A stretch of DNA of 64,000 nucleotides from Pseudoxanthomonas sp. (GCF_035999195.1 NZ_DASYGY010000009.1:1054001-1118000), one strand, 5' to 3'. Counted from the first letter of the stretch, positions 15,805 through 25,913 are shown. Numbers and translations: made by a program. Notes: a model not told the origin generated them from the sequence alone.

Positions 15805-17142
15805 GTGCTTGAGCTGCTTGTTGTTTTCGCCCTTGTGCTGGTGAACGGCTTCTTCGCCATGTCGGAGATGTCGGTCATGACCTCGCGCAAGAGCCGTCTG
15901 AAGCAGATGGCCCAGACCAGCCATCGCGCCCAGCGCGCGCTGGACCTGTCCGAGAAGCCCGAGAACTTCCTCTCCACGGTGCAGATCGGCATCACCCTGA
16001 TCGGCGTGCTGACGGGCCTGTTCGGTGGCGAAGCCATCGGCATGGCCATCGCCGAACGACTGCAGGGCGTCTTTCCCTCGCTCGCCGCCAGCTTCACCCT
16101 GGTGGGCGAGCCCCAGCCCTGGTCCGAACTGATCGGCAAGACGCTTGCCGTCGCCCTGATCACCTTCCTGACGCTGATCTTCGGTGAGCTGGTGCCGAAG
16201 CGCCTGGCCATCACCGCACCCGAGACCATCGCAGGCGTCGTCGCCGTGCCGATGGGCTGGCTGGCGAAAGCCGCGTTCCCCTTCGTCTGGCTGCTGTCCC
16301 ACAGCACGCGCCTGGTCCTGCGTGTGCTGGGCCTCGGCAAGGACGAAGCCACCACCATCAGCGAAGAAGAAATCCGCATGCTGGTGTCCGAGGGACACGA
16401 GGCCGGCGTGATCGACGCGGACGAACGCAACATGATGAACCGCGTCCTGCGCCTGGGCGACCGTACCGCCGACAGCCTGATGACGCCGCGCAAGAAGATC
16501 ACCTGGCTGGACGCGTCGGCGCCCTACGAAGAGAACCTGCAGACCATGCACGAGTCGGCGTTCTCGCGCTTCCCGGTGTATCGCGGCAACGACCAGGACG
16601 TGGTCGGCGTGCTGGAAGTGAAATCGCTGCTCGACCGTTTCGGCGCCGCCCAGCCGGACCTCTTCATCAAGTTGCGCGAGCCGCTGTTCGTCTCCGAGTC
16701 CACGCACGCGATGAAGCTGCTGGAGATCTTCCGCGAAGAGCAGCAGTCGCTGGCGCTGGTTGTGGACGAATACGGCGAGATCCAGGGTCTGGTCACCCAG
16801 AGCGACCTGATGGGCGCGGTGGTCGGCCGGCTGCAGGCCACCGAGAATACCGAGGACGCGCCACTGGTGGTGGTGCGCGACGACGGCTCGCTGCTGGTCG
16901 ATGGCTCGCTGCCCAACGACGACCTGCGCGAACTGCTCGGCGGCGTGGCGCTGCCGGACGACGACGAGTACAACACCGTCGCCGGCATGATGATCGAACG
17001 CTTCGGCCGTATCCCGCACGTCGGCGAGCGCGTCGACTGGGCGGGCTGGCGCTTCGAGGTGGTCGACCTGGACGGTGCGCGCATCGACAAGCTGCTGCTG
17101 CAGAAACTGCCCGAGACCGATGGCGAAGACCTGGCGGTCTGA
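15805..17142 (+). CDS. CNNM/CorC-type transporter-associated protein (hemolysin family)
   Basis: 445 residues from a GTG start preceded by ACCGGAGG. The order is an N-terminal DUF21 membrane domain (VNGFFAMSEMSVMTSRKSRL, VQIGITLIGVLTGLFGGEAIG, LIFGELVPKRLAI), a tandem CBS domain pair (LMTPRKKITWLDASAPYEEN through GVLEVKSLL, then LALVVDEYGEIQGLVTQSDL), and a C-terminal CorC_HlyC domain (LVDGSLPNDDLRELLG). The family is linked to magnesium/cobalt efflux and is often misnamed hemolysin. It overlaps no gene, but exoD starts one base after its stop. Confidence 0.88.
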   Translation: MLELLVVFALVLVNGFFAMSEMSVMTSRKSRLKQMAQTSHRAQRALDLSEKPENFLSTVQIGITLIGVLTGLFGGEAIGMAIAERLQGVFPSLAASFTLVGEPQPWSELIGKTLAVALITFLTLIFGELVPKRLAITAPETIAGVVAVPMGWLAKAAFPFVWLLSHSTRLVLRVLGLGKDEATTISEEEIRMLVSEGHEAGVIDADERNMMNRVLRLGDRTADSLMTPRKKITWLDASAPYEENLQTMHESAFSRFPVYRGNDQDVVGVLEVKSLLDRFGAAQPDLFIKLREPLFVSESTHAMKLLEIFREEQQSLALVVDEYGEIQGLVTQSDLMGAVVGRLQATENTEDAPLVVVRDDGSLLVDGSLPNDDLRELLGGVALPDDDEYNTVAGMMIERFGRIPHVGERVDWAGWRFEVVDLDGARIDKLLLQKLPETDGEDLAV

Positions 17143-17143
17143 C

Positions 17144-17770
17144 ATGCCGGCCGACGAAGCACCGCACCACACCAGCACGGCCGCCCTGCTCGATGGCTTC
17201 GCGGCCGGCGATCCCGACGAGGTGCTGCGGATCGGCGACCTGCTGAAGGATTTCGGCCCCGCCGCATTCGGCATGCTGCTCTTCATTGGCGTGCTGCCGG
17301 CCTTCATTCCGGTGCCGGGCGTCGGCGGTGCGATCGGCGGGCCGATGGTGGTGCTGGTGGGCGTGCAGCTGCTGCTCGGCATGCGCAAGGTCTGGCTGCC
17401 CACATTCCTCGCCCGGCGCGGTCCGCATCGCAGCTCCATGATCCGCTTCCGCCAGCGGATGGCCCCGTGGCTGCGGCGGCTGGAGAAACTGGTGCGGCCG
17501 CGCATGGCCGGCTTCCTGGACAACCGGGTCGCGCTCAGCTTCACCGGCCTGCTGCTGATCCTGCTAGGCATCCTGCTGGCGTTGCCCATCCCGTTCACCA
17601 ACTACGTGTTCGGCTTCCTGCTGCTGTTGTTCGCGCTGGCCCTGCTGGAACGCGACGGCGCACTGCTGCTGGCGGCGTGGATCGCCGGCGGCATCGCGGT
17701 GGTGGTGTTCGGGTTCCTGTCGGGCAACCTGGTGGAGGCGACCAGCGCGCTGATCGCGCGATGGTTTTGA
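17144..17770 (+). CDS. exoD: ExoD family membrane protein
   Basis: 208 residues from the ATG at 17144, one base after the preceding stop, so cotranscription is likely. The ExoD pattern is clear: FGPAAFGMLLFIGVLPAFIP, then GVGGAIGGPMVVLVGVQLLLG, a basic loop, and paired C-terminal hydrophobic helices (LLLILLGILLALPIPFTNYV; FLLLLFALALLERDG). ExoD was named from rhizobial exopolysaccharide mutants; its biochemical role is not settled. Confidence 0.85.
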   Translation: MPADEAPHHTSTAALLDGFAAGDPDEVLRIGDLLKDFGPAAFGMLLFIGVLPAFIPVPGVGGAIGGPMVVLVGVQLLLGMRKVWLPTFLARRGPHRSSMIRFRQRMAPWLRRLEKLVRPRMAGFLDNRVALSFTGLLLILLGILLALPIPFTNYVFGFLLLLFALALLERDGALLLAAWIAGGIAVVVFGFLSGNLVEATSALIARWF

Positions 17771-17783
17771 TTGGGCATGCATC

Positions 17784-17878
17784 TGTAGGAGCGACGTACG
17801 TCGCGACCGCACATCTTCAGAGCCTTGATGCCGTCACGACACGGACAACATGCGGTCGCGACTTACGTCGCTCCTACA
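17784..17878. repeat. Inverted-pair repeat, GTAGGAGCGACGT type (copy 1)
   Basis: A 28-base arm at 17784-17811 and its near-perfect reverse complement at 17851-17878, with one mismatch (GTACGTC against GTAAGTC), separated by 39 bases. It lies between two convergent genes and may act as a terminator or REP-like element. Confidence 0.85.
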
Positions 17879-17891
17879 ACAGCACCCCTTC

Positions 17892-20012
17892 TCACGCCAC
17901 CAGCTGCGCGAACTCCGCCGCGGTGACCGGATATCCCAGCCAGTAGCCCTGCGCCAGGTCGCAGCCGCGCTCGCGCAGCAGGTTGAACTGGCCTTCCTTC
18001 TCGACGCCTTCGGCCACGACGGTGATGCCCAGCGAATGGGCCATCGCGACGATGGCCGTGGTCAGCGCCAGATCATCCGGATCGCGCAGCATGTCGGCAA
18101 TGAAGCTGCGGTCGATCTTCACGCCGTCCACCGGCACGCGGCGCAGGTGGCTGAGGCCGGAAAAGCCCGTGCCGAAATCGTCCAGCCACACCTTCACGCC
18201 CGTACGGTGCAACGTGGCGAGCAGCGCGCTGGCATGCGCCTCGTCGCTGATGACCGCGGTTTCGGTAAGCTCAAGATGCAGGCGCGACGCCGCCAGCCCG
18301 GTGTCGCGCAGGCACTCGGCCACCACGTCCGGCAGGTCGCCGTTGCGCAGCTGGCGCGGCGACACGTTGACCGAGACGAACAGCGGGTCCAGCGCATCGC
18401 GCTCGTTGCCCCAGCGTGCGGCGGCCGTGCAGGCGGCGCGCAGCACGCGCGGTCCGATGCTCTCGATCAGACCACTCTGCTCGGCCACGTCGATGAACAC
18501 CGACGGCGCCACCATGCCCAGTTCCGGATGCTGCCAGCGCAGCAGCGCCTCGGCGCCGACGATGCGGCTGTCGGCCATGCGGAACACCGGCTGGTACATC
18601 AGGCTCAGTTCGCCGCGCTCCCAGGCACCGCGCAACTCCTGCTCCATGCGCACGCGCCGCTCCACCGCCTGGTCCATCGCGCGGCTGTAGAAGCGGTAGC
18701 AGTTCTTGCCCGCGACCTTCGCCTGGTACATCGCGATGTCGCCGTTCTTCATCAGCGCGGTCGCGCCGGAGGCGTCCTCCGGGAACAGGGTGATGCCGAT
18801 CGAGGTACCCAGGAACACCTGGCGCTCCTGCACCACGATGGGACGCCCCAGCTCGGCCACCAGCTTCTCGGCCAGGCGGGTCGCGCTGCCACGCACGTCG
18901 CCATCCTGGATCAGGATCACGAACTCGTCGCCGCCGAAGCGCGCCAGCAGCGCATCGTCGCCGCCCATCAGCTCGACCGCATCGCGGATGCGGTGCGCGA
19001 ACTGCTGCAGCACTTCGTCGCCGGCCTCGTGGCCCAGCGTGTCGTTGACGCGCTTGAAGTCGTCGATGTCGGCGAACAGCAGCGCCAGCTGGCGGCCGGC
19101 GCCGCGCAGCATCATCAGGCGGTGGTCCAGGCTCTCGCGGAACGCCAGCCGGTTGGTCAGGCCGGTCAGCGAATCGGTGTAGGCCATGCGCCGCACGTCG
19201 CGGTCGTGCCGCGCGATGCTGTCGCTCATGGTGCCGAACGCGCGCACCAGTTCGCCGACTTCGTCCTGGCGCTCGCTGGACATGCGTTCGCCGTTGTAGT
19301 TGCCGACCTCGATGTCGTGCGCGGCGCGGGCCAGCTGGCGGATCGGGCGGACCAGCGTGCGCTGCGCATACAGCATGATCGCCACGCAGACCGCGACCAG
19401 CGCCGCCAGCAGCAGCGCGATCCAGCCCAGGTGGCGCGCGCCGAGTTCGTTGAGGCGCGCACGCGCGGCGTTGATGGCCTTCTCTTCGTAGGCGCGCACC
19501 GAGGCCACCGAATAGCCGACGCGCACGCCGCCGATACGCTCGCTGCCGATCATGATCGGTTCGGACACGTCCACGATCTGCGCCGACCACTGCGTATGCA
19601 TGCTGCGCGCGTTCACCGCCTCGTACGCCAGCGGATCGGTCATGGTCTGACCGTACACGGCGATGTCCGCCGTGCCGTCGTGGATGATCCGGCCCTGGTT
19701 GTCGTACACCAGCACGTAACTGACGTCGGGTTCCTTCTGCGCCGAGCGCACGATGCTGCCGATCGTGTCCAGGTCGAAGTAGTACAGGGGATTGGCCAGC
19801 GCGTCGCCCAGCTGGTCCACGGTGGCCTCGCCGTGGCGGCGCAGGCTGTCCTCGACCATGCCGTGCATGGCCTCGCGCCCGAGGTCGGCGACCTCCTGCT
19901 GCATCACCTTCTGCCGGTGCAACAGGGTGCCCAGCAGCGCGATCACCACCACCAGCATCAGCGCCATCGCCGCCAGGAAGCGGGCCTGCAGACCGAAGCG
20001 CATCGGCTTCAT
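17892..20012 (-). CDS. Membrane GGDEF-EAL c-di-GMP enzyme with HAMP domain
   Basis: 706 residues: membrane helix at about 10-31, periplasmic sensor at about 32-195, second helix at 196-216, HAMP linker to about 270, GGDEF domain 271-445 and EAL domain 455-706. The cyclase motif GGDEF is intact at 360-364 but the RxxD inhibitory site is absent (GDDA). The phosphodiesterase motifs are also intact: EAL 488-490, ELTE 581-584, DDFGTG 611-616, KID 632-634 and EGVE 668-671. Both activities are therefore possible. Its ATG overlaps by four bases the stop of a PhnD-like binding protein, the likely ligand sensor for this enzyme. Confidence 0.92.
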   Translation of the reverse strand: MKPMRFGLQARFLAAMALMLVVVIALLGTLLHRQKVMQQEVADLGREAMHGMVEDSLRRHGEATVDQLGDALANPLYYFDLDTIGSIVRSAQKEPDVSYVLVYDNQGRIIHDGTADIAVYGQTMTDPLAYEAVNARSMHTQWSAQIVDVSEPIMIGSERIGGVRVGYSVASVRAYEEKAINAARARLNELGARHLGWIALLLAALVAVCVAIMLYAQRTLVRPIRQLARAAHDIEVGNYNGERMSSERQDEVGELVRAFGTMSDSIARHDRDVRRMAYTDSLTGLTNRLAFRESLDHRLMMLRGAGRQLALLFADIDDFKRVNDTLGHEAGDEVLQQFAHRIRDAVELMGGDDALLARFGGDEFVILIQDGDVRGSATRLAEKLVAELGRPIVVQERQVFLGTSIGITLFPEDASGATALMKNGDIAMYQAKVAGKNCYRFYSRAMDQAVERRVRMEQELRGAWERGELSLMYQPVFRMADSRIVGAEALLRWQHPELGMVAPSVFIDVAEQSGLIESIGPRVLRAACTAAARWGNERDALDPLFVSVNVSPRQLRNGDLPDVVAECLRDTGLAASRLHLELTETAVISDEAHASALLATLHRTGVKVWLDDFGTGFSGLSHLRRVPVDGVKIDRSFIADMLRDPDDLALTTAIVAMAHSLGITVVAEGVEKEGQFNLLRERGCDLAQGYWLGYPVTAAEFAQLVA

Positions 20013-20938
20013 TCCACCTGCTCCCGGACGCGGCTCACGCCTCGGCGCAGGTCATCCAGCGCCTGCTGCGACGCCGGGTCCACGGGCAGGAAACGGGTGG
20101 TGCGGAAGAAGACGTTGAGCGCATCGCGCGCGGCGGGATCGCCGGCCGCCTCCATCAGCACCTCGCGCAGGCGCGCCTCGATCCTGGGATCCAGGTCGCC
20201 GCGCACCATTTCCAGGGCGCGCGGAAAATCCTGCGTCTCGTGGATCACGCGGAAGTCGCGACGGAAGGCCGGCGGCATGCGGCGCACGTCGTCCCAGTCG
20301 AGGTTGCTCACCACGCCCGCATCGACCAGGCGCTTGTGCACCCAGGCGGCGATGTTCAGTTCGGACCGCGCGAACACGTAGCCCACCGAATCGGCCGAAG
20401 GCCGGTCCATCGGCGAGAGCAGGATTTCCAACCGCTGGCCGGCGTCCAACAGCGCCACCGAGGGTGCGAAGTAGGCGCTGGTCGAGGCGGTGTTCTGGAA
20501 TGCCACCGTGCGCCCCTTCAGGTCGGCGAGCCGCTCCAGGCCGCTGTCCCGGCGGACGAAGAACACGCCGTGGTACCGGCTCACGCCACCGCGCTCGGTC
20601 AGCAGCAGCGGGCGCGCACCGGCGCGCTCCTGCAACCGCATGCCGGTGCCGGCGGTTTCGGTGACCCAGTCCACCCGGCCGCGGCGCAGGTAGCTGGTCA
20701 TCTGCTGCGCATCGCGCGCCATCAGGATGCGGCCCTCGGTGATGCCGACGTCGCGCATCCGCGGCACCACGTAGTCCAGCAACGGCTTGAGCTGCTCGTA
20801 GTGCGCCTTGGGGTCGTCGCTGATGCGGCCGAGGACGAGGACGCGCTCGTCGCCCGCGGCGCTGGCCGGCGCGACCGCGGCGGGAAGCAGGGCGGCGCCG
20901 ATCGCGGCCAGCGCCAGGCGGAACCAGGTTGTACGCAA
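20009..20938 (-). CDS. PhnD-like periplasmic substrate-binding protein
   Basis: 309 residues from a TTG at 20938, chosen because it directly precedes a signal peptide ([13 protein letters not shown] to [12 protein letters not shown]); no ATG is available nearby. The mature part follows the PhnD/phosphonate-binding fold: [71 protein letters not shown]-type motifs and [15 protein letters not shown]. No ABC permease or ATPase is nearby. Instead the stop overlaps the GGDEF-EAL gene, so it probably acts as a periplasmic receptor subunit for c-di-GMP signalling. The ligand is unknown. Confidence 0.82.
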   Translation of the reverse strand: MRTTWFRLALAAIGAALLPAAVAPASAAGDERVLVLGRISDDPKAHYEQLKPLLDYVVPRMRDVGITEGRILMARDAQQMTSYLRRGRVDWVTETAGTGMRLQERAGARPLLLTERGGVSRYHGVFFVRRDSGLERLADLKGRTVAFQNTASTSAYFAPSVALLDAGQRLEILLSPMDRPSADSVGYVFARSELNIAAWVHKRLVDAGVVSNLDWDDVRRMPPAFRRDFRVIHETQDFPRALEMVRGDLDPRIEARLREVLMEAAGDPAARDALNVFFRTTRFLPVDPASQQALDDLRRGVSRVREQVE

Positions 20939-20988
20939 CGATAGGCGCCCGCCGAAACGATGGCGGCAGCCTAGCCGAAAACGGGGAG

Positions 20989-21795
20989 TCAAGACAGTGA
21001 TCCGGCCCCGCCCTGACCCGCCAGCCGGGCCATGCGCTGGGCGTCGGCCAGGATGCCGCGCAGCAGGCGGACCTCCTGCTCGGTCAGGTCGGCCTTGGCG
21101 AACAGCCGGCGCAGCTTGCGCATCGCCGAATCCGGCGTACGCCCCTTGTGGAAGTCGATCGCGTCGAGGGTGTCGCCGAGTTGTGCGAAGAAACCTTCGA
21201 CATGGGCATGGCTGGCCGGCACCTCGTCGGGATGGACCGGCTCCGCGGGCGCCACCGTTGCCCCTTCCAGCAGCGCCAGCCTCAGTTCGTAGGCCAGCAC
21301 TTGAACCGCGGCAGCCAGGTTCAGCGAGCTGTACTCGGGATTGGCCGGAATGTGCACGGCGGCATGGCAGAGCTGCAGTTCCTCGTTGCTCAGGCCGGTG
21401 CGCTCGCGACCGAACACCAGCGCCACTTCGCACCCGGCCCCCGCCCGCGCCACGGCCAGCGCGGCGGCCTCGCGGGGCGCGTGTTCCTCCAGCTGGACCC
21501 GCCGGCTGCGCGCCGTGCAGCCGAGCACCAAGTGACAGTCCGCCACCGCCTCGGCCAGCGTGGCCACCACCGGCGCATCGCCCAGCAGATCGTCGGCGCC
21601 GGCGGCGCGCCGGAACGCCTCCTCGGCCGGATAGTCCTCGGGGGCGACCAGCACCAGCCGGGCCAGGCCCATCGTCTTCAGGGCGCGGGCGGCGGCGCCG
21701 ATGTTACCGGGATGCTGGGTGCCGACCAGCACCACGCGCAGGCGGGCGGCGGTGGCCTGGGAAACGGAATCGGGAACGGAAACGGGCGTGTTCAT
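20989..21795 (-). CDS. trmJ: tRNA (cytidine/uridine-32-2'-O)-methyltransferase TrmJ
   Basis: 268 residues from the ATG at 21795. It has the SPOUT-fold motifs in order: [46 protein letters not shown] and [23 protein letters not shown], the last two forming the knotted S-adenosylmethionine site. A C-terminal helical extension ([42 protein letters not shown]) distinguishes TrmJ from TrmL. It modifies position 32 of the tRNA anticodon loop. It is divergent from suhB with 95 bases between starts. Confidence 0.9.
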   Translation of the reverse strand: MNTPVSVPDSVSQATAARLRVVLVGTQHPGNIGAAARALKTMGLARLVLVAPEDYPAEEAFRRAAGADDLLGDAPVVATLAEAVADCHLVLGCTARSRRVQLEEHAPREAAALAVARAGAGCEVALVFGRERTGLSNEELQLCHAAVHIPANPEYSSLNLAAAVQVLAYELRLALLEGATVAPAEPVHPDEVPASHAHVEGFFAQLGDTLDAIDFHKGRTPDSAMRKLRRLFAKADLTEQEVRLLRGILADAQRMARLAGQGGAGSLS

Positions 21796-21890
21796 GGGGG
21801 CAAATGGTAAACTGCGCGCGCCGGTCTCCGCGCCGTGCCGCTCTTTTCCACTTGTTCGCCCCACCCTACGCCTGTCCGAGGTCCGTTCGC

Positions 21891-22712
21891 ATGCAAAAGC
21901 CCGTCGTCACCGTCATGACCAAGGCCGCCCGCCTCGCAGGCAACGTGCTGTTGCGGAGCATCAACAAGCTGGACGCGCTGAACGTGGTGCAGAAGGAGCG
22001 GATGGACTACGCGAGCGAAGTCGACGCGGACGCCGAAAAGGTCATCATCAAGGAACTGCGCCGCGCCTACCCGGACTACGGGTTCGTGGGCGAGGAAAGC
22101 GGCGCCCAGATCAACGGCCGCTACACCTTCGTGATCGATCCGCTGGACGGCACCAGCAACTACCTGCGCGGCTTCCCGCATTACTGCGTGTCCATCGCCC
22201 TGGTGGACAACGGCGAACCGACCGATGCGGTGATCTTCGACCCCCTGCGCAATGACCTGTTCACCGCCAGCCGCGGCGCCGGTGCCCAGCTCAACGAGCG
22301 CCGCATCCGCGTGGCCGACCGCAAGGAACTGGCCGGCGCCATGCTCACCACCGGCTTCCCGCCGCGTGAGCGCGCTCGCGCCGGTGCGCAGCTGGAATGC
22401 GTGCGCGAGCTGCTGGTGCATGCCGAGGACATCCGCCGCACCGGTTCGGCCGCGCTCGATCTGGCCTACGTGGCCTGCGGCCGCGTCGATGCATATTTCG
22501 AGGCCGGCGTGAAGGACTGGGACATCGCCGCCGGCGTACTGCTGGTGCGCGAGGCGGGCGGCAAGGTCTGCGACTTCCGCGGCGCTGCGCTCGGCAAGAT
22601 CGACGGCCGCACCGCCCTGCCCCGCCAGATCGTCGCGGGCAACCTGAAGGTCGCCGAGGCGCTGCAGAAGACCATCGTGTCGTCGGGTTACGCGGCGTCG
22701 TTCAACGGCTGA
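21891..22712 (+). CDS. suhB: Inositol-1-monophosphatase family protein SuhB
   Basis: 273 residues from the ATG at 21891. The lithium-sensitive phosphatase motifs are all present: EESGA (metal-binding glutamate), DPLDGTSNY, and [15 protein letters not shown] near the C-terminus. Length and divergent placement beside trmJ match the gammaproteobacterial suhB. E. coli SuhB also takes part in rRNA antitermination, which may apply here. A long in-frame extension upstream crosses the trmJ region and is not part of the gene. Confidence 0.92.
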   Translation: MQKPVVTVMTKAARLAGNVLLRSINKLDALNVVQKERMDYASEVDADAEKVIIKELRRAYPDYGFVGEESGAQINGRYTFVIDPLDGTSNYLRGFPHYCVSIALVDNGEPTDAVIFDPLRNDLFTASRGAGAQLNERRIRVADRKELAGAMLTTGFPPRERARAGAQLECVRELLVHAEDIRRTGSAALDLAYVACGRVDAYFEAGVKDWDIAAGVLLVREAGGKVCDFRGAALGKIDGRTALPRQIVAGNLKVAEALQKTIVSSGYAASFNG

Positions 22713-22728
22713 CCGCCGCTGTTCTGGA

Positions 22729-22866
22729 TGTGGGAGCGACGTAAGTCGCGAACCCGCCATCCTTGCCAGCCCGGGATGTTGGGATGACACGGCTTACCAC
22801 TTCCGAGCGCCCGGAAGGTCTCCTGATGTTTGGGGGCCTACGATCGCGACTTACGTCGCTCCCACA
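22729..22866. repeat. Inverted-pair repeat, GTGGGAGCGACGT type (copy 2)
   Basis: A left arm at 22729-22751 and its perfect 23-base reverse complement at 22844-22866, separated by 92 bases with no gene. The variable core is GTAAGTC in both arms. Confidence 0.85.
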
Positions 22867-22894
22867 CCCCGCATCTGCACATCCCGGCGCCCAA

Positions 22895-22923
22895 GAAAAA
22901 GGCCACGCATCGCGTGGCCTTTT
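22895..22923 (-). terminator. Terminator after secF
   Basis: Stem AAGGCCACGC / GCGTGGCCTT with a short loop. On the minus strand it ends in a T-run 20 bases beyond the secF stop, at the end of the yajC-secD-secF cluster. Confidence 0.8.
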
Positions 22924-22943
22924 CCGTACTTCGCCGGAAAGCG

Positions 22944-23918
22944 TTACGGACGACGCGCCAGCAGCGCTTCGTCCTTCGCCTTCGGCATCAGGTCCTGCTT
23001 GGTGACGGTCAGGAAGCCGATGGTCAGCAGCGGGCACGCCACGAAGATCGACGAGATGGTGCCCAGCACGATACCGATCATCTGCGACAGCGCCATGCCT
23101 TCCAGCGAGCCGCCGCCGTACAGGTACAGGGCGAACACGGTCAGGAAGGCGACGAACGAGGTGATGATCGTGCGCGACAGCGTCTGGTTGATCGAGCGGT
23201 TCAGGATCTCCATCGGCTCGGCGCGCAGGTTGCGGAAGTTCTCGCGCACGCGGTCGAACACCACGATCTTGTCGTTGATCGAGAAGCCCATCACCGACAG
23301 CAGGCCGGCCAGGATGGTCAGGTCGAACTCGATGCCGCTGGCCGCGAAGAAGCCGGCCACGATCAGCACGTCCGCCAGGGTGGTGACGATCGCCGACACG
23401 GCGAACTTCCACTCGAAGCGCACCGCGATGTAGATCAGGAAGCCGATCACCACGAACAGCAGCGTGTACAGGCCGTTGAGCGCCAGTTCCTTGCCGACCT
23501 GCGGACCGACGAATTCGCTGCGCATCACCGTCGCGGCATTGCCTTCGCTCGAGGCCAGGCGCAGCACATCGGCCGCCGTGCGATTGCTGGCCTCGGCGCC
23601 TTCGGCGGTACCGGCATCCTCGCGCGGTTGCAGGCGCACCAGCAGGTCGCTGCCGGTCCCGAAGGTCTGCACCTGCGCGCTGGGGTAGCCGCCGGCCTCC
23701 AGGCGCTCGCGCACTCCGTCGACGTCGGGCGGCGTCTGGAACCGCAGCTCCACCACGGTGCCGCCGGTGAAGTCCAGCGCGAAGTTGAAGTTCTTGAACG
23801 CGATGGCGCAGATCGCGGCGATCGCCAGCAGCGCCGCGATGCCGATCGACACCCAGCGCACGCGCATGAAGTTGAAGTTGGTGGTGTGCGGAATCAACCG
23901 CAACGGGAAAAGGCTCAT
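22944..23918 (-). CDS. secF: Protein translocase subunit SecF
   Basis: 324 residues. The N-terminal helix, the first periplasmic segment (NFNFALDFTGGTVVELRF) and the conserved membrane motif around GFSINDKIVVFDRVREN define SecF. With SecD it forms an inner-membrane RND-type partner of SecYEG that uses the proton motive force to pull proteins out of the channel. It follows secD by 13 bases in the same operon, and a terminator follows. Confidence 0.95.
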   Translation of the reverse strand: MSLFPLRLIPHTTNFNFMRVRWVSIGIAALLAIAAICAIAFKNFNFALDFTGGTVVELRFQTPPDVDGVRERLEAGGYPSAQVQTFGTGSDLLVRLQPREDAGTAEGAEASNRTAADVLRLASSEGNAATVMRSEFVGPQVGKELALNGLYTLLFVVIGFLIYIAVRFEWKFAVSAIVTTLADVLIVAGFFAASGIEFDLTILAGLLSVMGFSINDKIVVFDRVRENFRNLRAEPMEILNRSINQTLSRTIITSFVAFLTVFALYLYGGGSLEGMALSQMIGIVLGTISSIFVACPLLTIGFLTVTKQDLMPKAKDEALLARRP

Positions 23919-23931
23919 CTTCTGTCTCCCG

Positions 23932-25815
23932 TCAGATGGCGATGGACTTGATCTTGCGGCGGCCGCCGTAGATCAGGGTGGCGATGCCGCGCGACACGGT
24001 GACCGCGGTGAACACGGAGGTCAGGATGCCGATGACCATCGTCACCGCGAACCCCTTCAGCGGGCCGGTACCGAACGCGTACAGCGCCACGCCGGCCAGC
24101 AACGCGGTCATGTTGGAGTCGAAGATGGTGCCCGACGCCTTGTCGTAACCGGTCGCGATGGCCGCCTGCGGCGGCACCCCTGCCCGCAGCTCCTCGCGTA
24201 TGCGCTCGTTGATCAGCACGTTGGCGTCCACCGACATGCCGATGGTCAGCGCCAGGCCGGCGAAGCCGGGCAAGGTCATGGTCGCACCGAACAGCGACAT
24301 CACCGCCACCACCATCACCAGGTTCAGCAGCAGCGCGATGCAGGTGATCAGGCCGAACATGCGGTAGTACACCAGAAAGAACGCCAGCGCGAAAATGAAG
24401 GAATACACCACCGCCTTGGTGCCGCGGGCGACGTTCTCGGCGCCCAGGCTGGGGCCGATCACCCGCTCTTCGATGAAGTCCATCGGCGCCGCCAGCGAAC
24501 CGGCGCGCAGCAGCTTGGCCAGGTTGTCGGCCTCGGTCTTCTCAAGCCCGGTGGTCTGGAAGTTCTTGCCGAACACGCCGGCGATGCGGGTCGGCGACAG
24601 CGCTTCCTCGCGCACGCGCACGCTGCGCACTTCCTTGCCGTCGACCATCGTCACGGTCGGCACGCGCTCGATGTAGACCACCGACATCAGCTTGCCGACG
24701 TTGGCGCTGGTGTAGTCGAACATGCGCTGGCCGGCGATGTTGTTGAGGGTCACGTCGACGGCCGGCAGGCCGTTGTTGTCCACGCCCACGCGGGCATTGA
24801 CCATCTCGTCGCCGGACGCCAGCACGCGCTTGTTCAACAGCACCGGACCGGCGTTGTCGCGCAGCTGGTAGACCTTGGCCTCCGGCGGGATGCGACCGCT
24901 GGCCACGGCGTCGGCAGCATTGCCTTCCACCACGGCACGGAATTCCAGCGTGGCGGTCGCGCCGATCAGGCGCTTGGCCTCGGCGGTGTCCTGCACGCCC
25001 GGCAACTGCACGACCACGCGATCGTTGCCCTGGCGCTGGATGATCGGCTCGGCCACGCCGATCTCGTTGATGCGGTTGCGCAGCGTGGTGAGGTTCTGCT
25101 CGATCGCCTCGCTGGCGATCTGCTCCAGCTCCGCCTGCGGCAGGCCGATGGTGATCTGCTGGCCGGCCGCCTGGTAGGTCAGGCCGGATCCGGAGGCCAG
25201 CGTGCCGGCGTTGTTGCCGCGCGAGCTCAGCGTCTGCGCCAGCGCCTGCTGTGCGGCGGCCACGTCCTCGTCGTCGGCCAGCGTCACCACGATGCTGTTG
25301 TTCGGGCGGCGCTCGACCGAGGTGTAGCGGATGCGCTTGTCGCGCAGGGTGACGCGGGTGTCCTCGAGATAACCGTCGACGCGCTTGTCCAGCGCGGCCT
25401 TCTGGTCGACCTGCAGCACGAAATGCACGCCACCCTGCAGGTCGAGACCCTGCACCATCGGCCGGGCACCGAGGTCGCCCAGCCAATCCGGCACGGTCGA
25501 CGCCAGGCTCAGGGCGACCAGGTAGTCGTCGCCCAGCGCCTTGCGCAGCGCGTCGTTGGCCGTCGTCTGCGCTTCCAGGCTGGGCAGGCGCACCAGCATG
25601 CTGGCGGCTTCGGTGTCGATCTCCTTGGCCTGCACGCCCGCGTCCTTCAGCGCGTCATCCACGCGGCCGCGCAGGGCGGCATCGATGGCGAAGCCCCGGT
25701 TGGCGGTGATCTGCACGGAGGGATCCTGCGGATACAGGTTGGGCAGCGCATACAGCGCGCTGGCCAACACGACGATCAGGATCAGGACATATTTCCAGCG
25801 AGGGAATTCAAGCAT
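23932..25815 (-). CDS. secD: Protein translocase subunit SecD
   Basis: 627 residues, a normal length for a gammaproteobacterial SecD. It has an N-terminal helix, the large periplasmic P1 domain with LGLDLQGGVHFVL-type sequence (here VQGLDLQGGVHFVLQVD), and the RND membrane domain with the conserved GLALTIGMSVDANVLINERIREELR. The latter contains the aspartate used in proton coupling. It lies between yajC and secF on the same strand. Confidence 0.95.
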   Translation of the reverse strand: MLEFPRWKYVLILIVVLASALYALPNLYPQDPSVQITANRGFAIDAALRGRVDDALKDAGVQAKEIDTEAASMLVRLPSLEAQTTANDALRKALGDDYLVALSLASTVPDWLGDLGARPMVQGLDLQGGVHFVLQVDQKAALDKRVDGYLEDTRVTLRDKRIRYTSVERRPNNSIVVTLADDEDVAAAQQALAQTLSSRGNNAGTLASGSGLTYQAAGQQITIGLPQAELEQIASEAIEQNLTTLRNRINEIGVAEPIIQRQGNDRVVVQLPGVQDTAEAKRLIGATATLEFRAVVEGNAADAVASGRIPPEAKVYQLRDNAGPVLLNKRVLASGDEMVNARVGVDNNGLPAVDVTLNNIAGQRMFDYTSANVGKLMSVVYIERVPTVTMVDGKEVRSVRVREEALSPTRIAGVFGKNFQTTGLEKTEADNLAKLLRAGSLAAPMDFIEERVIGPSLGAENVARGTKAVVYSFIFALAFFLVYYRMFGLITCIALLLNLVMVVAVMSLFGATMTLPGFAGLALTIGMSVDANVLINERIREELRAGVPPQAAIATGYDKASGTIFDSNMTALLAGVALYAFGTGPLKGFAVTMVIGILTSVFTAVTVSRGIATLIYGGRRKIKSIAI

Positions 25816-25913
25816 CGTGGCGACCCGCGCAGGCCCTTCCCGGGCGTACGCTCAGCAGTGGTTCGGAAACAGCGGGATTCGCGCCGCGGCGGAGCCGCGG
25901 CGCGGGGAACGGA

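Noticed and set aside
17850..20381. An 843-codon plus-strand frame over the GGDEF-EAL gene
   Set aside because: The protein is low-complexity His/Gln/Arg/Ala without family motifs; the minus strand encodes complete GGDEF and EAL domains.
20808..21890. N-terminal extension of suhB through the trmJ region
   Set aside because: The extension is Arg/Pro-rich noise antisense to trmJ. SuhB homology begins exactly at the ATG at 21891.
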